DNA of 35,623 nucleotides. It comes from an uncultured Nitrospina sp. (lineage in GTDB: Bacteria; Nitrospinota; Nitrospinia; Nitrospinales; VA-1). Below, piece by piece: positions 1-9,340 of the stretch. Under the pieces are notes generated by a model. That model did no database searches. It was not told where the DNA came from and was given only the letters and a program-made list of their open reading frames with translations. Made by a program: the position numbers and the translations under genes. The DNA lies in contig CAJWQP010000011.1 in assembly GCA_913045445.1 (NCBI GenBank), positions 1 to 35,623 of the forward strand, written 5' to 3'. The first letter of the stretch is position 1; the number at the start of each line of letters is the position of its first letter.

Positions 1-8
1 AAAAGTCC

Positions 9-37
9 TTGACAACTTGTCGATCGACAAGTAAATA
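9..37 (+). promoter_or_regulatory. Sigma70-like promoter with palindromic TetR-type operator in the spacer (copy 1)
   Basis: TTGACA (9-14), 17-nt spacer, TAAATA (32-37). Perfect 18-bp palindrome ACTTGTCGA/TCGACAAGT at 15-32. Confidence 0.7.
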
Positions 38-109
38 TTAATTAATATGAAAATATTGCAGATTCCGAAACTGATAGAAAATGCTTTGCACTAAAAATAT
101 AATGGGGGC

Positions 110-250
110 ATGAATACACCAAAAAATGTAAACAGCCGTAAACATGAGATCATTAAAGCTTCTGTAGAACTGTTCTATAAATATGGGTATCAGAAAGCTT
201 CATTAAGGGATATTGCACGAAAGGTCGGAATTTCCCAGGCTGCCATTTAA
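110..250 (+). pseudogene. Truncated 46-aa TetR HTH fragment (MNTPKNVNSRKHEIIKASVELFYKYGYQKASLRDIARKVGISQAAI*)
   Basis: Same start and frame as the 376 ORF; TAA at 248-250 where copy 2 has TAC. Confidence 0.85.
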
Positions 251-266
251 TATCATTTCAAAACTA

Positions 267-529
267 AAAAGTCCTTGACAACTTGTCGATCGACAAGTAA
301 ATATTAATTAATATGAAAATATTGCAGATTCCGAAACTGATAGAAAATGCTTTGCACTAAAAATATAATGGGGGCATGAATACACCAAAAAATGTAAACA
401 GCCGTAAACATGAGATCATTAAAGCTTCTGTAGAACTGTTCTATAAATATGGGTATCAGAAAGCTTCATTAAGGGATATTGCACGAAAGGTCGGAATTTC
501 CCAGGCTGCCATTTACTATCATTTTAAAA
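267..529. repeat. Tandem direct repeat, copy 2 (feeds into the intact TetR gene)
   Basis: Same sequence as 1-263, continuing into the full TetR ORF. Confidence 0.95.
275..303 (+). promoter_or_regulatory. Second copy of the promoter/operator upstream of the intact TetR gene
   Basis: TTGACA-17-TAAATA with palindrome ACTTGTCGATCGACAAGT at 281-298. Confidence 0.7.
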
Positions 530-963
530 CAAAAGAAGAAATTCTGCTGAATATTATTGAGAAGTACTCAAACAAATTACTTTTTTCTCTTAAGACGTGT
601 TTTGTCCAGAAAAAAGATCCCATTGAAAATCTCAGAGATGCCATTTTTGCACATGCAACCTCTATTCGAAACAGTCGAAATGGAACAAAAATAATCATAG
701 AAGACAAACGATTCCTTAGTGATGAAATCAAGCAAATTGTTAAGGAAAAAGAGATAGTCATTTTTCTCCTTTATAAAGATTATTTAAAGCAATTACAGGA
801 TTTAAAATTAATAAAGCAGGGAGACTTGTCAATTGCCACTTTTGGTATTCTTGGAACGGTCAATTGGCTTTACCATTGGTTTAATCCTGATAAAGCAATG
901 ACTATGGAAAAGATTGCAGAGGAAATGATCGACAATCTTCTTTATGGTCTTATAAATAAATAG
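376..963 (+). CDS. TetR/AcrR family transcriptional regulator
   Basis: N-terminal HTH (SLRDIARKVGISQAAIYYHFKTKEEIL). C-terminal NWLYHWFNPD...MTMEKIAEEMIDNLLYGL resembles acyl-CoA-type TetR regulators. Confidence 0.9.
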   Translation: MNTPKNVNSRKHEIIKASVELFYKYGYQKASLRDIARKVGISQAAIYYHFKTKEEILLNIIEKYSNKLLFSLKTCFVQKKDPIENLRDAIFAHATSIRNSRNGTKIIIEDKRFLSDEIKQIVKEKEIVIFLLYKDYLKQLQDLKLIKQGDLSIATFGILGTVNWLYHWFNPDKAMTMEKIAEEMIDNLLYGLINK

Positions 964-1024
964 TTGTGAAAGAGTTGTTTGTATTTATAGAAATATTAAC
1001 TTTCCAGGCAGGAGGTAAAAGGCA

Positions 1025-2167
1025 ATGAGAAAACGGAGTATTATTATTTCTTTGGTGATTGGGGTTTTTCTATTAACATCTAATGGAGTTTCGGCTGCTG
1101 ACCCAATAAAAATTGGTTCTCCTTTGTTACTTAGCGGGAGGGGTGCTTTTGTTGGAGGTGCCGAAAAAGCAACGCTTGAAATGATGGCAGAAAAAGTTAA
1201 TAAATCCGGAGGAATAAATGGAAGACCTATAGAATTTATTTTTTATGATACTGAGGCAAAGCCTGATATTGCAGTCCGTCTCGTAAAACGACTGATTCAA
1301 AAAGACAAAGTTGATGCGATTATTGGTATATCTGCAAGTTGGGCTGCTTTTCCCGTTATTCCTATTATCGAAAAACACAAAATTCCTACAATCATGCTGG
1401 GGTCCGCAAGCAAGATTGTAAATCCTGTAAATAAATATATATTTAAAACTCCTTCTGATGACAGAATTGTAGTTGCAAAACTTTTAGATTATTTACAGAA
1501 ACAGGGTACCAAAAAGATTGCTATCATGTCCAGTCAGGATGGATTTGGTGATGGCGGCAGGAGCGAGTTATTATCTCAAACCCCTAAATATGGTATAGAG
1601 ATTGTATTTGATGATAAATATACAATGGATGATACTGACGTAACGCCAACCATAAACAAAATCAAAAAAACTGATGCACAGGTTGTTGTTAACTGGTCAT
1701 CAAAAAGAGCACCGGTTATTATGACTATGGGCTACAGGCAACTTGGTATGACTCTTCCTCTCTACCAGAGCCATGCTGCACTTTCTGCTGATTTTCTCAA
1801 AGCTTTAGGTGAAAAAGGGAACGGTATTAAAATTGCCAGTTTTAAATTTCCCGGAGCTGAAAATCTGGCGGACAATGATCCTCAGAAAAAAATAATTCTA
1901 GACTACCAGGCCCAATATCAGGAAAAATTCGACAAACCTGCCAACCAGTTCGGTGCATGTGCTTTTGACGCATTTAACATTATGCTTAAAGCTTTGAAAA
2001 TCGCCGGAACTGACAAAGAAAAACTTCGCGATGCAATAGAAAATACAAAAAATCATATGGGAATTAACGGTGAATTCAATTACTCATCTGATGATCATGG
2101 AGGTTTAACAAAAAAAACTATGGTTATGTATGAAGCTGTTGATAATAAATGGAAACTATTAGAATAG
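1025..2167 (+). CDS. ABC transporter substrate-binding protein, HAAT/Leu-Ile-Val type 1 periplasmic fold
   Basis: Signal peptide MRKRSIIISLVIGVFLLTSNGVSA, then IKIGSPLLLSGRGAFVGGAEKATLEMMAEKVNKSGGINGRPIEFIFYD; RBS aggaggt upstream. Confidence 0.9.
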   Translation: MRKRSIIISLVIGVFLLTSNGVSAADPIKIGSPLLLSGRGAFVGGAEKATLEMMAEKVNKSGGINGRPIEFIFYDTEAKPDIAVRLVKRLIQKDKVDAIIGISASWAAFPVIPIIEKHKIPTIMLGSASKIVNPVNKYIFKTPSDDRIVVAKLLDYLQKQGTKKIAIMSSQDGFGDGGRSELLSQTPKYGIEIVFDDKYTMDDTDVTPTINKIKKTDAQVVVNWSSKRAPVIMTMGYRQLGMTLPLYQSHAALSADFLKALGEKGNGIKIASFKFPGAENLADNDPQKKIILDYQAQYQEKFDKPANQFGACAFDAFNIMLKALKIAGTDKEKLRDAIENTKNHMGINGEFNYSSDDHGGLTKKTMVMYEAVDNKWKLLE

Positions 2168-2199
2168 ACCCTAACGTTGTATAAAAGTTTCCATTGACT

Positions 2200-3460
2200 G
2201 CTTCATTCTGGTTATGTTGCTTTTTTAACAACATTGAGGAAATGCAACAAATCCTGGCGAACCGTTTGGTTTGGACCCATAGTGAGTGTAAGTTCTCCGT
2301 GGGGTTTAGTAAGCCGGCCGGCCCTTTGAATAATCCGATGACTGAGGGTATCCAGTCTTTCAAATACCCAGGGCGCAGGACGTTTTGAGAGGGCACGCGA
2401 GAGGGTAGGTGAAGCCTGCATTTGTAATTTTCTGGACAAATTATGTGCCATCATGGAGCAAAGTGTGCATATCTAGTTGCCTGTCAGGCGTTTGGTGAGA
2501 ATAATATCAAGAGCGGCATCGGTTTTCCCATCGCCGAATATTACCTCTTGTGAACCACGCCCATTATGGAAAAAGACCACGCTTTTGGTTGATTCAGTTT
2601 TGTTGGTCACTATCATCTTGTAATCGAATTGGTCATCACGGGGTTCAAAAAGATGCAATTGAAGAGGTCCTTTATACTGCTTTCCCCCACGTGAAAATGA
2701 ATCTATTGGGGGTATTCCAGGGCTTTGGTTTCCATTTGGTTTGTAGGCATGACCACTCACGATCAATGCTGCACAAGCGTTTTCTGTTCTCGATTATCTC
2801 TTTAAACTGTGGGAACCTTGCAAAGGGGACAGAAACGATAAATTTCACATAGCGGCTGTCCAAAACAGACAATATTATGTCGCTGGAAAAAGCTTGGTCC
2901 ATACGGGATTCAAATAGGGTGTTTTTCAGTTCTTCTTTTGCTTTATAGAAACATTGCATTATGAACTGATCAACGCCATTGGAATCATGGACATTGCCGG
3001 GGCGGTGGAGGGGGTCAAAGAACTGGCTTGTTTGTGCTTCAGTACAGAACAATGAATAGTAACTACGTGAACTCTTTTTCTTTTTATTAAAACCAACAGC
3101 GGTCCCCTCGGCATGACACTTGGTGGACTGAACCGAAACATCGAAGTCAAAGGTCAAACGGGGCAGACATTCTCGTTTAAGACCTTCTCCACTCCTTCGC
3201 CTTCCATCTGAGAAAGGGCACGGGAAATGGTGGAAACATCGACCAGTTTTCGCAACTCCATTAATCGAAGAACTAAAGGATCGTCGCGGTAATAGTCTAC
3301 TTCTCTTATGCGACGAAAACCTAAAAAGAGATAAGCAATTAACAGCAGAACAACCAAATGATGTCCAAAGATGGAGGGGAAGTTTAAAATGATTGAAGCA
3401 CTTTTTCAGGCGCTTTTTTAGATTTAGCCGTCCCAATAATGCTTAGAATATCAATAAGCC
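2200..3460 (-). pseudogene. Decayed IS1380-family transposase with multiple frameshifts
   Basis: Fragments in several minus frames: FLGFRRIREVDYYRDDPLVLRLMELRKLVDVSTISRALSQMEGEGVEKV; FFHNGRGSQEVIFGDGKTDAALDIILTKRLTGN; MAHNLSRKLQMQ...ERLDTLSHRIIQRAGRLTKPHGELTLTMGPN. Confidence 0.85.
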
Positions 3461-3700
3461 TGAAAAGGATGTAAGTCTTTGATCTTCGAATTTAATCACA
3501 AGAATTTTTTAGTGGTTTGCATGAATCTGAGCTTTGCTGGAATTCACTTGCGGCGACCTCCTGGATATAAGGTTTTTTGTGTTGCAGTAGATCACTATAA
3601 CCATAGTCTATGAGGGTCTACAACCTTTTTACTATTTATTTCACTATATTTTTTTGCGACTATAGGGTAGAGTTTACTTTTTATAGGAGGTAGAACGTTT

Positions 3701-4603
3701 ATGCTCACTGATGTAATTCAGGCAATTTTTGCCGCTTTACCTGTTGGGTGTATATATGCCCTGGTAGCTCTTGGTGTTGCCCTGATTTATAATGCAACAA
3801 ATATTATAAATTTTGCACAGGGTGAATTTGTTATGCTGGGTGGAATGTCGATGGTTACCCTTTACGGGGAAATGCACGTGCCTATTTATCTTTCTATCTT
3901 TGCATCTGTGGCTATCGCTACAATAATCGGCATGGCACTTATGAAAGTTGCATACAGACCGGGGAAGAATACTTCTCTTATTATTGTCCTTATTATAACC
4001 ATTGGGGCTTCACTTTTTATCTCCGGTTCTGCCATGCATATATGGGATGCTGATATTCACAGATTTCCAGCTTTTTCCGGAGAAAAGCCGATTGTCTTTT
4101 TGGGTGCAGCCATTGTACCTCAATCTTTATGGGTAATAGGCCTGACATTCCTTCTGGTGATTTCTTTGGTTTGTTATTTTCAGTTCACAATCCATGGGAA
4201 GGCTATGAAAGCTTGTGCGCTTGACAGAACTGCAGCAGGACTTCTTGGAATCAAAGTCAAACGAATGGTTTTGATCTCATTTGCAATGAGTTCAGCGCTT
4301 GGGGCACTTGCCGGCATTATTATGACCCCTCTTACCATGATAGATTATTCAGGTGGGATGTTACTTGCCATTAAAGGGTTTTCCGCGGCTATGTTAGGAG
4401 GAATGGGAAGTTTTGTAGGTGCAGTTATTGGTGGATTTGTCTTTTCATTCCTTGAATCTTTTACTGCCACTTTTGTATCTGGAAGTTTTAAAGAACTTGT
4501 AACTTTCATTGTTATAATCAATGTATTGCTTTTTATGCCTAATGGAATTATGGGGCCGAGAAGCAAAGAAGGGCTTGAAGAAGAAGAGGTTCTTGGAGAG
4601 TGA
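3701..4603 (+). CDS. HAAT ABC permease, LivH-like
   Basis: GCIYALVALGVALIYNATNIINFAQGEFVMLGGM and C-terminal LGGMGSFVGAVIGGFVFSFLES; RBS taggaggt. Confidence 0.93.
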   Translation: MLTDVIQAIFAALPVGCIYALVALGVALIYNATNIINFAQGEFVMLGGMSMVTLYGEMHVPIYLSIFASVAIATIIGMALMKVAYRPGKNTSLIIVLIITIGASLFISGSAMHIWDADIHRFPAFSGEKPIVFLGAAIVPQSLWVIGLTFLLVISLVCYFQFTIHGKAMKACALDRTAAGLLGIKVKRMVLISFAMSSALGALAGIIMTPLTMIDYSGGMLLAIKGFSAAMLGGMGSFVGAVIGGFVFSFLESFTATFVSGSFKELVTFIVIINVLLFMPNGIMGPRSKEGLEEEEVLGE

Positions 4604-5976
4604 TAGATAAAATTTCCAGTTTAGTTGGAGAACATGTCTCAAAGGCCAGATTTGAAGACCTTAGCCTTAAGGCTATAGCTTCGGCGAAACGGTCTACTCT
4701 GGATACTATAGGAGCGATGATTGCAGGATCTTCTGCTCCTGGTGTAGATATTGTTGTAAACATGGCCAAAGGGTGGGGTGGGACTAAAGAGGTACTGGTA
4801 ACAGGCTTTGGAATTTATCTGCCAGCCCCGGCAGCAGCATGGTGCAACGGAACTATGGCCAGAGCCCTGGAAATAGATGATTGTGTTGATTTTCTTCCCG
4901 TTCATCCTTCTGCATCTGCTGTACCAGCACTTTTTGCACTTGCAGAACAAAAAAGAAGCATTTCAGGTCGAGAGTATTTAACATCGCTTGCAGTCGGTCA
5001 GGATCTGATTATAAGAATGGGTCTGACAGTCAAAAAAAGCGCAATGGAGACAGGACGAAATAATCTGTTTAAAATCTTCGGCCCGACAGCCGCACTTGCA
5101 CACGCTATGAAATTTAGTCCAGAAGAGGCGCAAAATGCCTTGGGGATTTCATTCTCCCATGCAGTAGGAGATGGACAATGCGCTCTTGATGGAGCGCTGA
5201 CATTAAGATTACAACAAGGCATTGTTGCCCAGGGAGCTCTTCTCTCAGTACATTTAGCGGCTCAAGGATTTACAGGTGCAAAAAATTTTTTAATGGGAAA
5301 ATGGGGTTATTTAAAATCGTGGGAACCTGATCCTGAACTGGAATATCTTACTTTTGAATTTGGAGAGTTTTTTTATGGGGAAAAGATATCAATTAAACCA
5401 TATTCATCATGCAGGGCTACTCATTCGGCTCTGGATTCCATTATTGCGCTTTCAAAGAAGCATGACATTGATGTATCATCAATCAAAAAAGTGATAGTTA
5501 GAACAAGCCCTGAGATATATAATCTTGTCGGCTTTCCCCATGAACTTAAGGCAAAGCCAGATTCAATTCCCACTGCACAATTTTCCATCCAATACACTAT
5601 TGCTGCAGCACTTATCAAAGGAGACATGTTCTTAAAAGAACTTGATTTTGAAACAATACGTGATGAAAAAATAGGTAATTTAGCTTTGCGTGTTCATGTT
5701 GAATCTGTGCCAGAGCTTAGATCTGATAGTATTCTCGGGCACACCGAATTGAAAATTGAGTGTGAAAATAATAAAACTTTTCAAGATAAAATCAAGTTCC
5801 CGAAAGGGAGTCCCGAGCGACCAATGTCATATAATGATTGCATAAAAAAATTCAAAAAATGCATTCCCTATGCTTTTAATCCAATTACTCCCGATCTTGT
5901 TGAAGAACTGATAGATCGGGTTGGGAACCTCGAAAATCTCCAGGATATGTCGCAAATATTAACTTGTTTGAAGTAA
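4600..5976 (+). CDS. MmgE/PrpD family protein
   Basis: 458 aa; KRSTLDTIGAMIAGSS, ARALEIDDCVDFLPVHPSASAVPALFALAE, KPYSSCRATHSALDSIIAL typical of MmgE/PrpD. GTG start overlaps the preceding stop. Confidence 0.88.
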   Translation: MIDKISSLVGEHVSKARFEDLSLKAIASAKRSTLDTIGAMIAGSSAPGVDIVVNMAKGWGGTKEVLVTGFGIYLPAPAAAWCNGTMARALEIDDCVDFLPVHPSASAVPALFALAEQKRSISGREYLTSLAVGQDLIIRMGLTVKKSAMETGRNNLFKIFGPTAALAHAMKFSPEEAQNALGISFSHAVGDGQCALDGALTLRLQQGIVAQGALLSVHLAAQGFTGAKNFLMGKWGYLKSWEPDPELEYLTFEFGEFFYGEKISIKPYSSCRATHSALDSIIALSKKHDIDVSSIKKVIVRTSPEIYNLVGFPHELKAKPDSIPTAQFSIQYTIAAALIKGDMFLKELDFETIRDEKIGNLALRVHVESVPELRSDSILGHTELKIECENNKTFQDKIKFPKGSPERPMSYNDCIKKFKKCIPYAFNPITPDLVEELIDRVGNLENLQDMSQILTCLK

Positions 5977-5988
5977 AATCTGATTGAA

Positions 5989-6957
5989 TTGATTCGGATA
6001 AAAAATAAAAATAAATCCGCATGGCTTGGGATATCAGTGGCTCTTTTAGCCTTGCCTTTTATCTTGGGTGACGGATATTACCTTAGTGTAATGAACTTTA
6101 TTGCTTTTTATGCCATTGTTGCCATTGGGCTTTGCCTGTTGACAGGATACGGGGGACAACTTTCCATGTCCCATGCAGCTTTTTTTGGTATTGGAGCTTA
6201 TACCTCTGCAATATTATCAACCCGTTTTGGCTTAAATCCTTTGATATCAATTTTCATCGCTCAGATTGTCTCTGCAACTGCTGCCCTATCAATCGGATCA
6301 GTTGTACTGCGTTTAAAAGGACATTATCTTGCAATTGCAACCTTGAGTTTTACCATAATTGTCGAAATACTCATCATTGAAACCGCGTGGCTCACCGGAG
6401 GTCTTCAGGGACTCTCCTTAATACCCTATATCTCTTTTGGTGACTTTATCATCGATTCAGACTGGAGGCTTTATTTTATCGTTTGGCCGATCACTATGCT
6501 TATAATGCTGTTCTCTTTGAATTTGGTTGATTCCCGTATGGGACGTATTTTCAGAGCTACAAAAGAAAGTGAAGACATTGTACGTCTGTTCGGGGCTAAT
6601 GTGAAAATATATAAAATCAAGCTTTTTGTGCTTTCATCAGTTTTTGCTTCTCTTTCTGGTAGTTTTTATGCCCATTTCGTAAATTTTATATCACCCACTG
6701 CAGGCTCTCTTATGTTTGCCATAGATATAATTATGGTTCTTGCCTTCGGAGGTTTCACCATACTTTGGGGCGCATTATTAGGGGCAGCTTCATTAACTTT
6801 CTTAAATGAATATCTTACAGTGTTTGCCGATTTTAAGCGTACTATTTATGGGCTATCCCTTATTTTGATAATGCTTTTTTGCCCAAATGGACTTCTTGAA
6901 GGGCTTAAAGATTCCTTAAGCCGTCTCATTTCAGTCAAAAATGCTGGAGGCGATTAA
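5989..6957 (+). CDS. HAAT ABC permease, LivM-like
   Basis: YAIVAIGLCLLTGYGGQLSMSHAAFFGIGAYTSAIL. Start uncertain (non-ATG). Confidence 0.9.
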   Translation: MIRIKNKNKSAWLGISVALLALPFILGDGYYLSVMNFIAFYAIVAIGLCLLTGYGGQLSMSHAAFFGIGAYTSAILSTRFGLNPLISIFIAQIVSATAALSIGSVVLRLKGHYLAIATLSFTIIVEILIIETAWLTGGLQGLSLIPYISFGDFIIDSDWRLYFIVWPITMLIMLFSLNLVDSRMGRIFRATKESEDIVRLFGANVKIYKIKLFVLSSVFASLSGSFYAHFVNFISPTAGSLMFAIDIIMVLAFGGFTILWGALLGAASLTFLNEYLTVFADFKRTIYGLSLILIMLFCPNGLLEGLKDSLSRLISVKNAGGD

Positions 6958-6959
6958 TA

Positions 6960-7727
6960 GTGCTTGATTTAAATAGTGTCAGTAAAAATTTTTCAGGTTT
7001 AGCTGCATTGACTGATGTCAGTTTTGATGTAAAAAATTCAGTTATTAAAGGGATTATCGGACCTAATGGTGCTGGGAAAACGACCCTTTTTAATATCATT
7101 ACAGGAGTTTTTCCGCCAAGCAAAGGAACAATAAATTTTGATGGGAATGATATCAGCCATAAACGATCAGATGAGATAGCAAAACTTGGGGTATCCAGGA
7201 CTTTTCAACAGACTTATCTTTTTAAAACTCTGACTGTACTTGAAAACGTAATGTTAGGAAGACACTACAGAACACGTTCCGAGTTCTTCGCTTGCGGATT
7301 AAGACTTCCTGGTGCACGAAGAGAAGAAAAATTAATACGTGAACAGGCAATGGAATGCCTTGATATGATCGGTCTTGCAGGCAAAAAAGATAGAATTGCC
7401 AACAAACTTCCCATGGGAGAACAAAGATATCTGGAAGTTGCAAGAGCTTTGGCTACGGAACCACGCCTTCTGATTTTAGATGAACCAACGGCAGGATTAA
7501 ATGAGTTTGAAAGAGACGATTTTTTAAATCTGGTATTTAAAATCAGAGATATGGGTATCACAATCCTGGTTGTTGAGCACCATATGAAATTCATCATGAA
7601 AGTGTGCAGTGAACTGGTAGTACTGAATTTTGGCGAAAAAATAGCCGAAGGTACTCCAGACGAGATACAAAATTCCCCCAAAGTCATTGAAGCCTATCTT
7701 GGCGTGGAGGAAGACATTGATTATTAA
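6960..7727 (+). CDS. HAAT ABC ATP-binding protein, LivG-like
   Basis: Walker A GPNGAGKTT, Walker B LLILDEPTAG, C-terminal VIEAYLG. Signature region divergent (NKLPMGEQRYLEVARAL). Confidence 0.93.
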   Translation: MLDLNSVSKNFSGLAALTDVSFDVKNSVIKGIIGPNGAGKTTLFNIITGVFPPSKGTINFDGNDISHKRSDEIAKLGVSRTFQQTYLFKTLTVLENVMLGRHYRTRSEFFACGLRLPGARREEKLIREQAMECLDMIGLAGKKDRIANKLPMGEQRYLEVARALATEPRLLILDEPTAGLNEFERDDFLNLVFKIRDMGITILVVEHHMKFIMKVCSELVVLNFGEKIAEGTPDEIQNSPKVIEAYLGVEEDIDY

Positions 7728-8433
7728 AATTAAAGACCTTGACGTTTTCTATAAAAATATACATGCCTTAAAAAAAGTATCCGTCAGTATTGAAAACGGA
7801 AAAATTATAGGGCTGGTCGGTGGAAATGGTGCTGGAAAGTCAACGATGATAAAATCTATCACAGGACTTGTGCCAATAAAGAATGGAAAAATATTTTTTA
7901 ATGACAGGGACATAACACGCCTGGACTCAGCTTCAATTGCCCGACTTGGGATATCCACAGTACCCGAAGGTCGCCGTCTGTTTGCCCCTATGACAGTCCA
8001 GGATAATATGAATCTTGGAGCCTATCTGCGTTTTAAAAATGAGAAGAAAAAAGATATAGAAAAAGATATAAAGAAAATATTTGAACTTTTTCCGCGTCTT
8101 ATGGAGCGAAAGAATCAAACAGCCGGAACACTTTCCGGAGGTGAGCAGCAGATGCTTGCCATAGCACGTGCTTTAATGGCAAAGCCAAAGGCAATTTTGA
8201 TGGACGAGCCATCAACTGGCCTTGCTCCTTTAATTGCCAAAGAAATATTTAAAGTGATTAAAAGCTTAAAAAACAGAGGGTATACGATTTTGCTGATAGA
8301 ACAAAGTGCCCGTATGGCATTAAAGATATCAGACTATGCATATGTTTTGGAATCGGGTAAAATAGTCCTTAAAGGCAAAGCTTCAGATCTGTTAAAGGAT
8401 GAATCTGTGCAAAAAGCATATTTAGGTGTTTGA
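7717..8433 (+). CDS. HAAT ABC ATP-binding protein, LivF-like
   Basis: Walker A GGNGAGKST, signature LSGGEQQMLAIARAL, VQKAYLGV. The ORF track extends to 7687; TTG 7717 gives the usual LivF N-terminus. Confidence 0.93.
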   Translation: MIIKIKDLDVFYKNIHALKKVSVSIENGKIIGLVGGNGAGKSTMIKSITGLVPIKNGKIFFNDRDITRLDSASIARLGISTVPEGRRLFAPMTVQDNMNLGAYLRFKNEKKKDIEKDIKKIFELFPRLMERKNQTAGTLSGGEQQMLAIARALMAKPKAILMDEPSTGLAPLIAKEIFKVIKSLKNRGYTILLIEQSARMALKISDYAYVLESGKIVLKGKASDLLKDESVQKAYLGV

Positions 8434-8473
8434 CAGGACTTAAATTTATAAAAAATTATGAGAGGATAAATTT

Positions 8474-9295
8474 ATGGGTAATGTAATAATAATTACAGGG
8501 TCTGGATCAGGAATAGGGCGGACAATTGCATTAAGATTTGCAAAAGCTGGATACAGAGTAGTAATCAATGATATTGTCAAAGAAAATGGAGAAAAAATAC
8601 TGGCTGAAATTATAAGTCAAGGCGGTCAGGGAATATTTGTTCCTGCTGATGTTTCAAATATAGAGCAAGTGAGAAACTTATTTCAAACAACTCTGGCAGA
8701 ATATGGTCAAGTGGATGTTCTTGTAAATAATGCCGGTGTTCCAGGTGGATTCTCCTTTATAACAGATATGCCGGATGAAACCTGGCTTAAAACCATATCT
8801 GTCCATCTTACCGGCACTTTTTTCTGTATTCGAGAAGCCTTAAAAACAATGATAAAAATGGAAACAGGACGGATTATTAATATTGCTTCTATAGCAGGTT
8901 TAATGGGAACAGTGGGATCAGGAGAGTATGGTGCTGCCAAGGCTGGTATCATTAATCTTACAAAGACCTGTGCCAAAGAATCGGGACCTTTTAATATCAC
9001 AGTGAATGCGATTGCACCGGGAATGGTAGGCACACCAACGAACTTGAAACTTCAGAAAAAGAGAAGTCAGTTTATTGAAACCGCTATAGAAGGTACACCC
9101 ACTGGATGTATGACCACTCCTGCCCAGATTTCAGAAACTTGTTTTTTCCTTGCTTCCAAAAGTGCCTCCAATATTACAGGTCAGGTAGTTACAATAGATG
9201 GCGGTGCTGAAATGAGTACCAATATGGATAGTTTTATGGCACAGCATCTGATCAGGCGTAATAAATCTGCAAGCAATAATAACCACGGCAAATAA
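8474..9295 (+). CDS. Short-chain dehydrogenase/reductase (SDR)
   Basis: TGSGSGIGRTIA, NNAG, S..YGAAKAG catalytic motif, PG motif and TGQVVTIDGG. Confidence 0.92.
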   Translation: MGNVIIITGSGSGIGRTIALRFAKAGYRVVINDIVKENGEKILAEIISQGGQGIFVPADVSNIEQVRNLFQTTLAEYGQVDVLVNNAGVPGGFSFITDMPDETWLKTISVHLTGTFFCIREALKTMIKMETGRIINIASIAGLMGTVGSGEYGAAKAGIINLTKTCAKESGPFNITVNAIAPGMVGTPTNLKLQKKRSQFIETAIEGTPTGCMTTPAQISETCFFLASKSASNITGQVVTIDGGAEMSTNMDSFMAQHLIRRNKSASNNNHGK

Positions 9296-9340
9296 TAAAA
9301 ATCTCGAAATATTATTTTGTATTAATTAGGAGATTATTAA

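Larger units (their letters stand above)
1..266. repeat. Tandem direct repeat, copy 1 (promoter + operator + start of TetR gene)
   Basis: Bases 1-247 appear identical to 267-513 (offset 266). Mismatches begin at the copy-1 end (taatatcatttc vs tactatcatttt). Confidence 0.95.

Noticed and set aside
1-540. CRISPR array or satellite
   Set aside because: Only two long copies of a regulator/promoter region; no spacer-repeat periodicity.
2672-3436. 254-aa minus ORF as an intact gene
   Set aside because: Only its C-terminal part matches IS1380 transposase; the N-terminal part is the wrong frame of the same decayed element.
7265-7687. 140-aa minus ORF inside the LivG gene
   Set aside because: Antisense shadow of a clear ABC ATPase; no recognisable domain.
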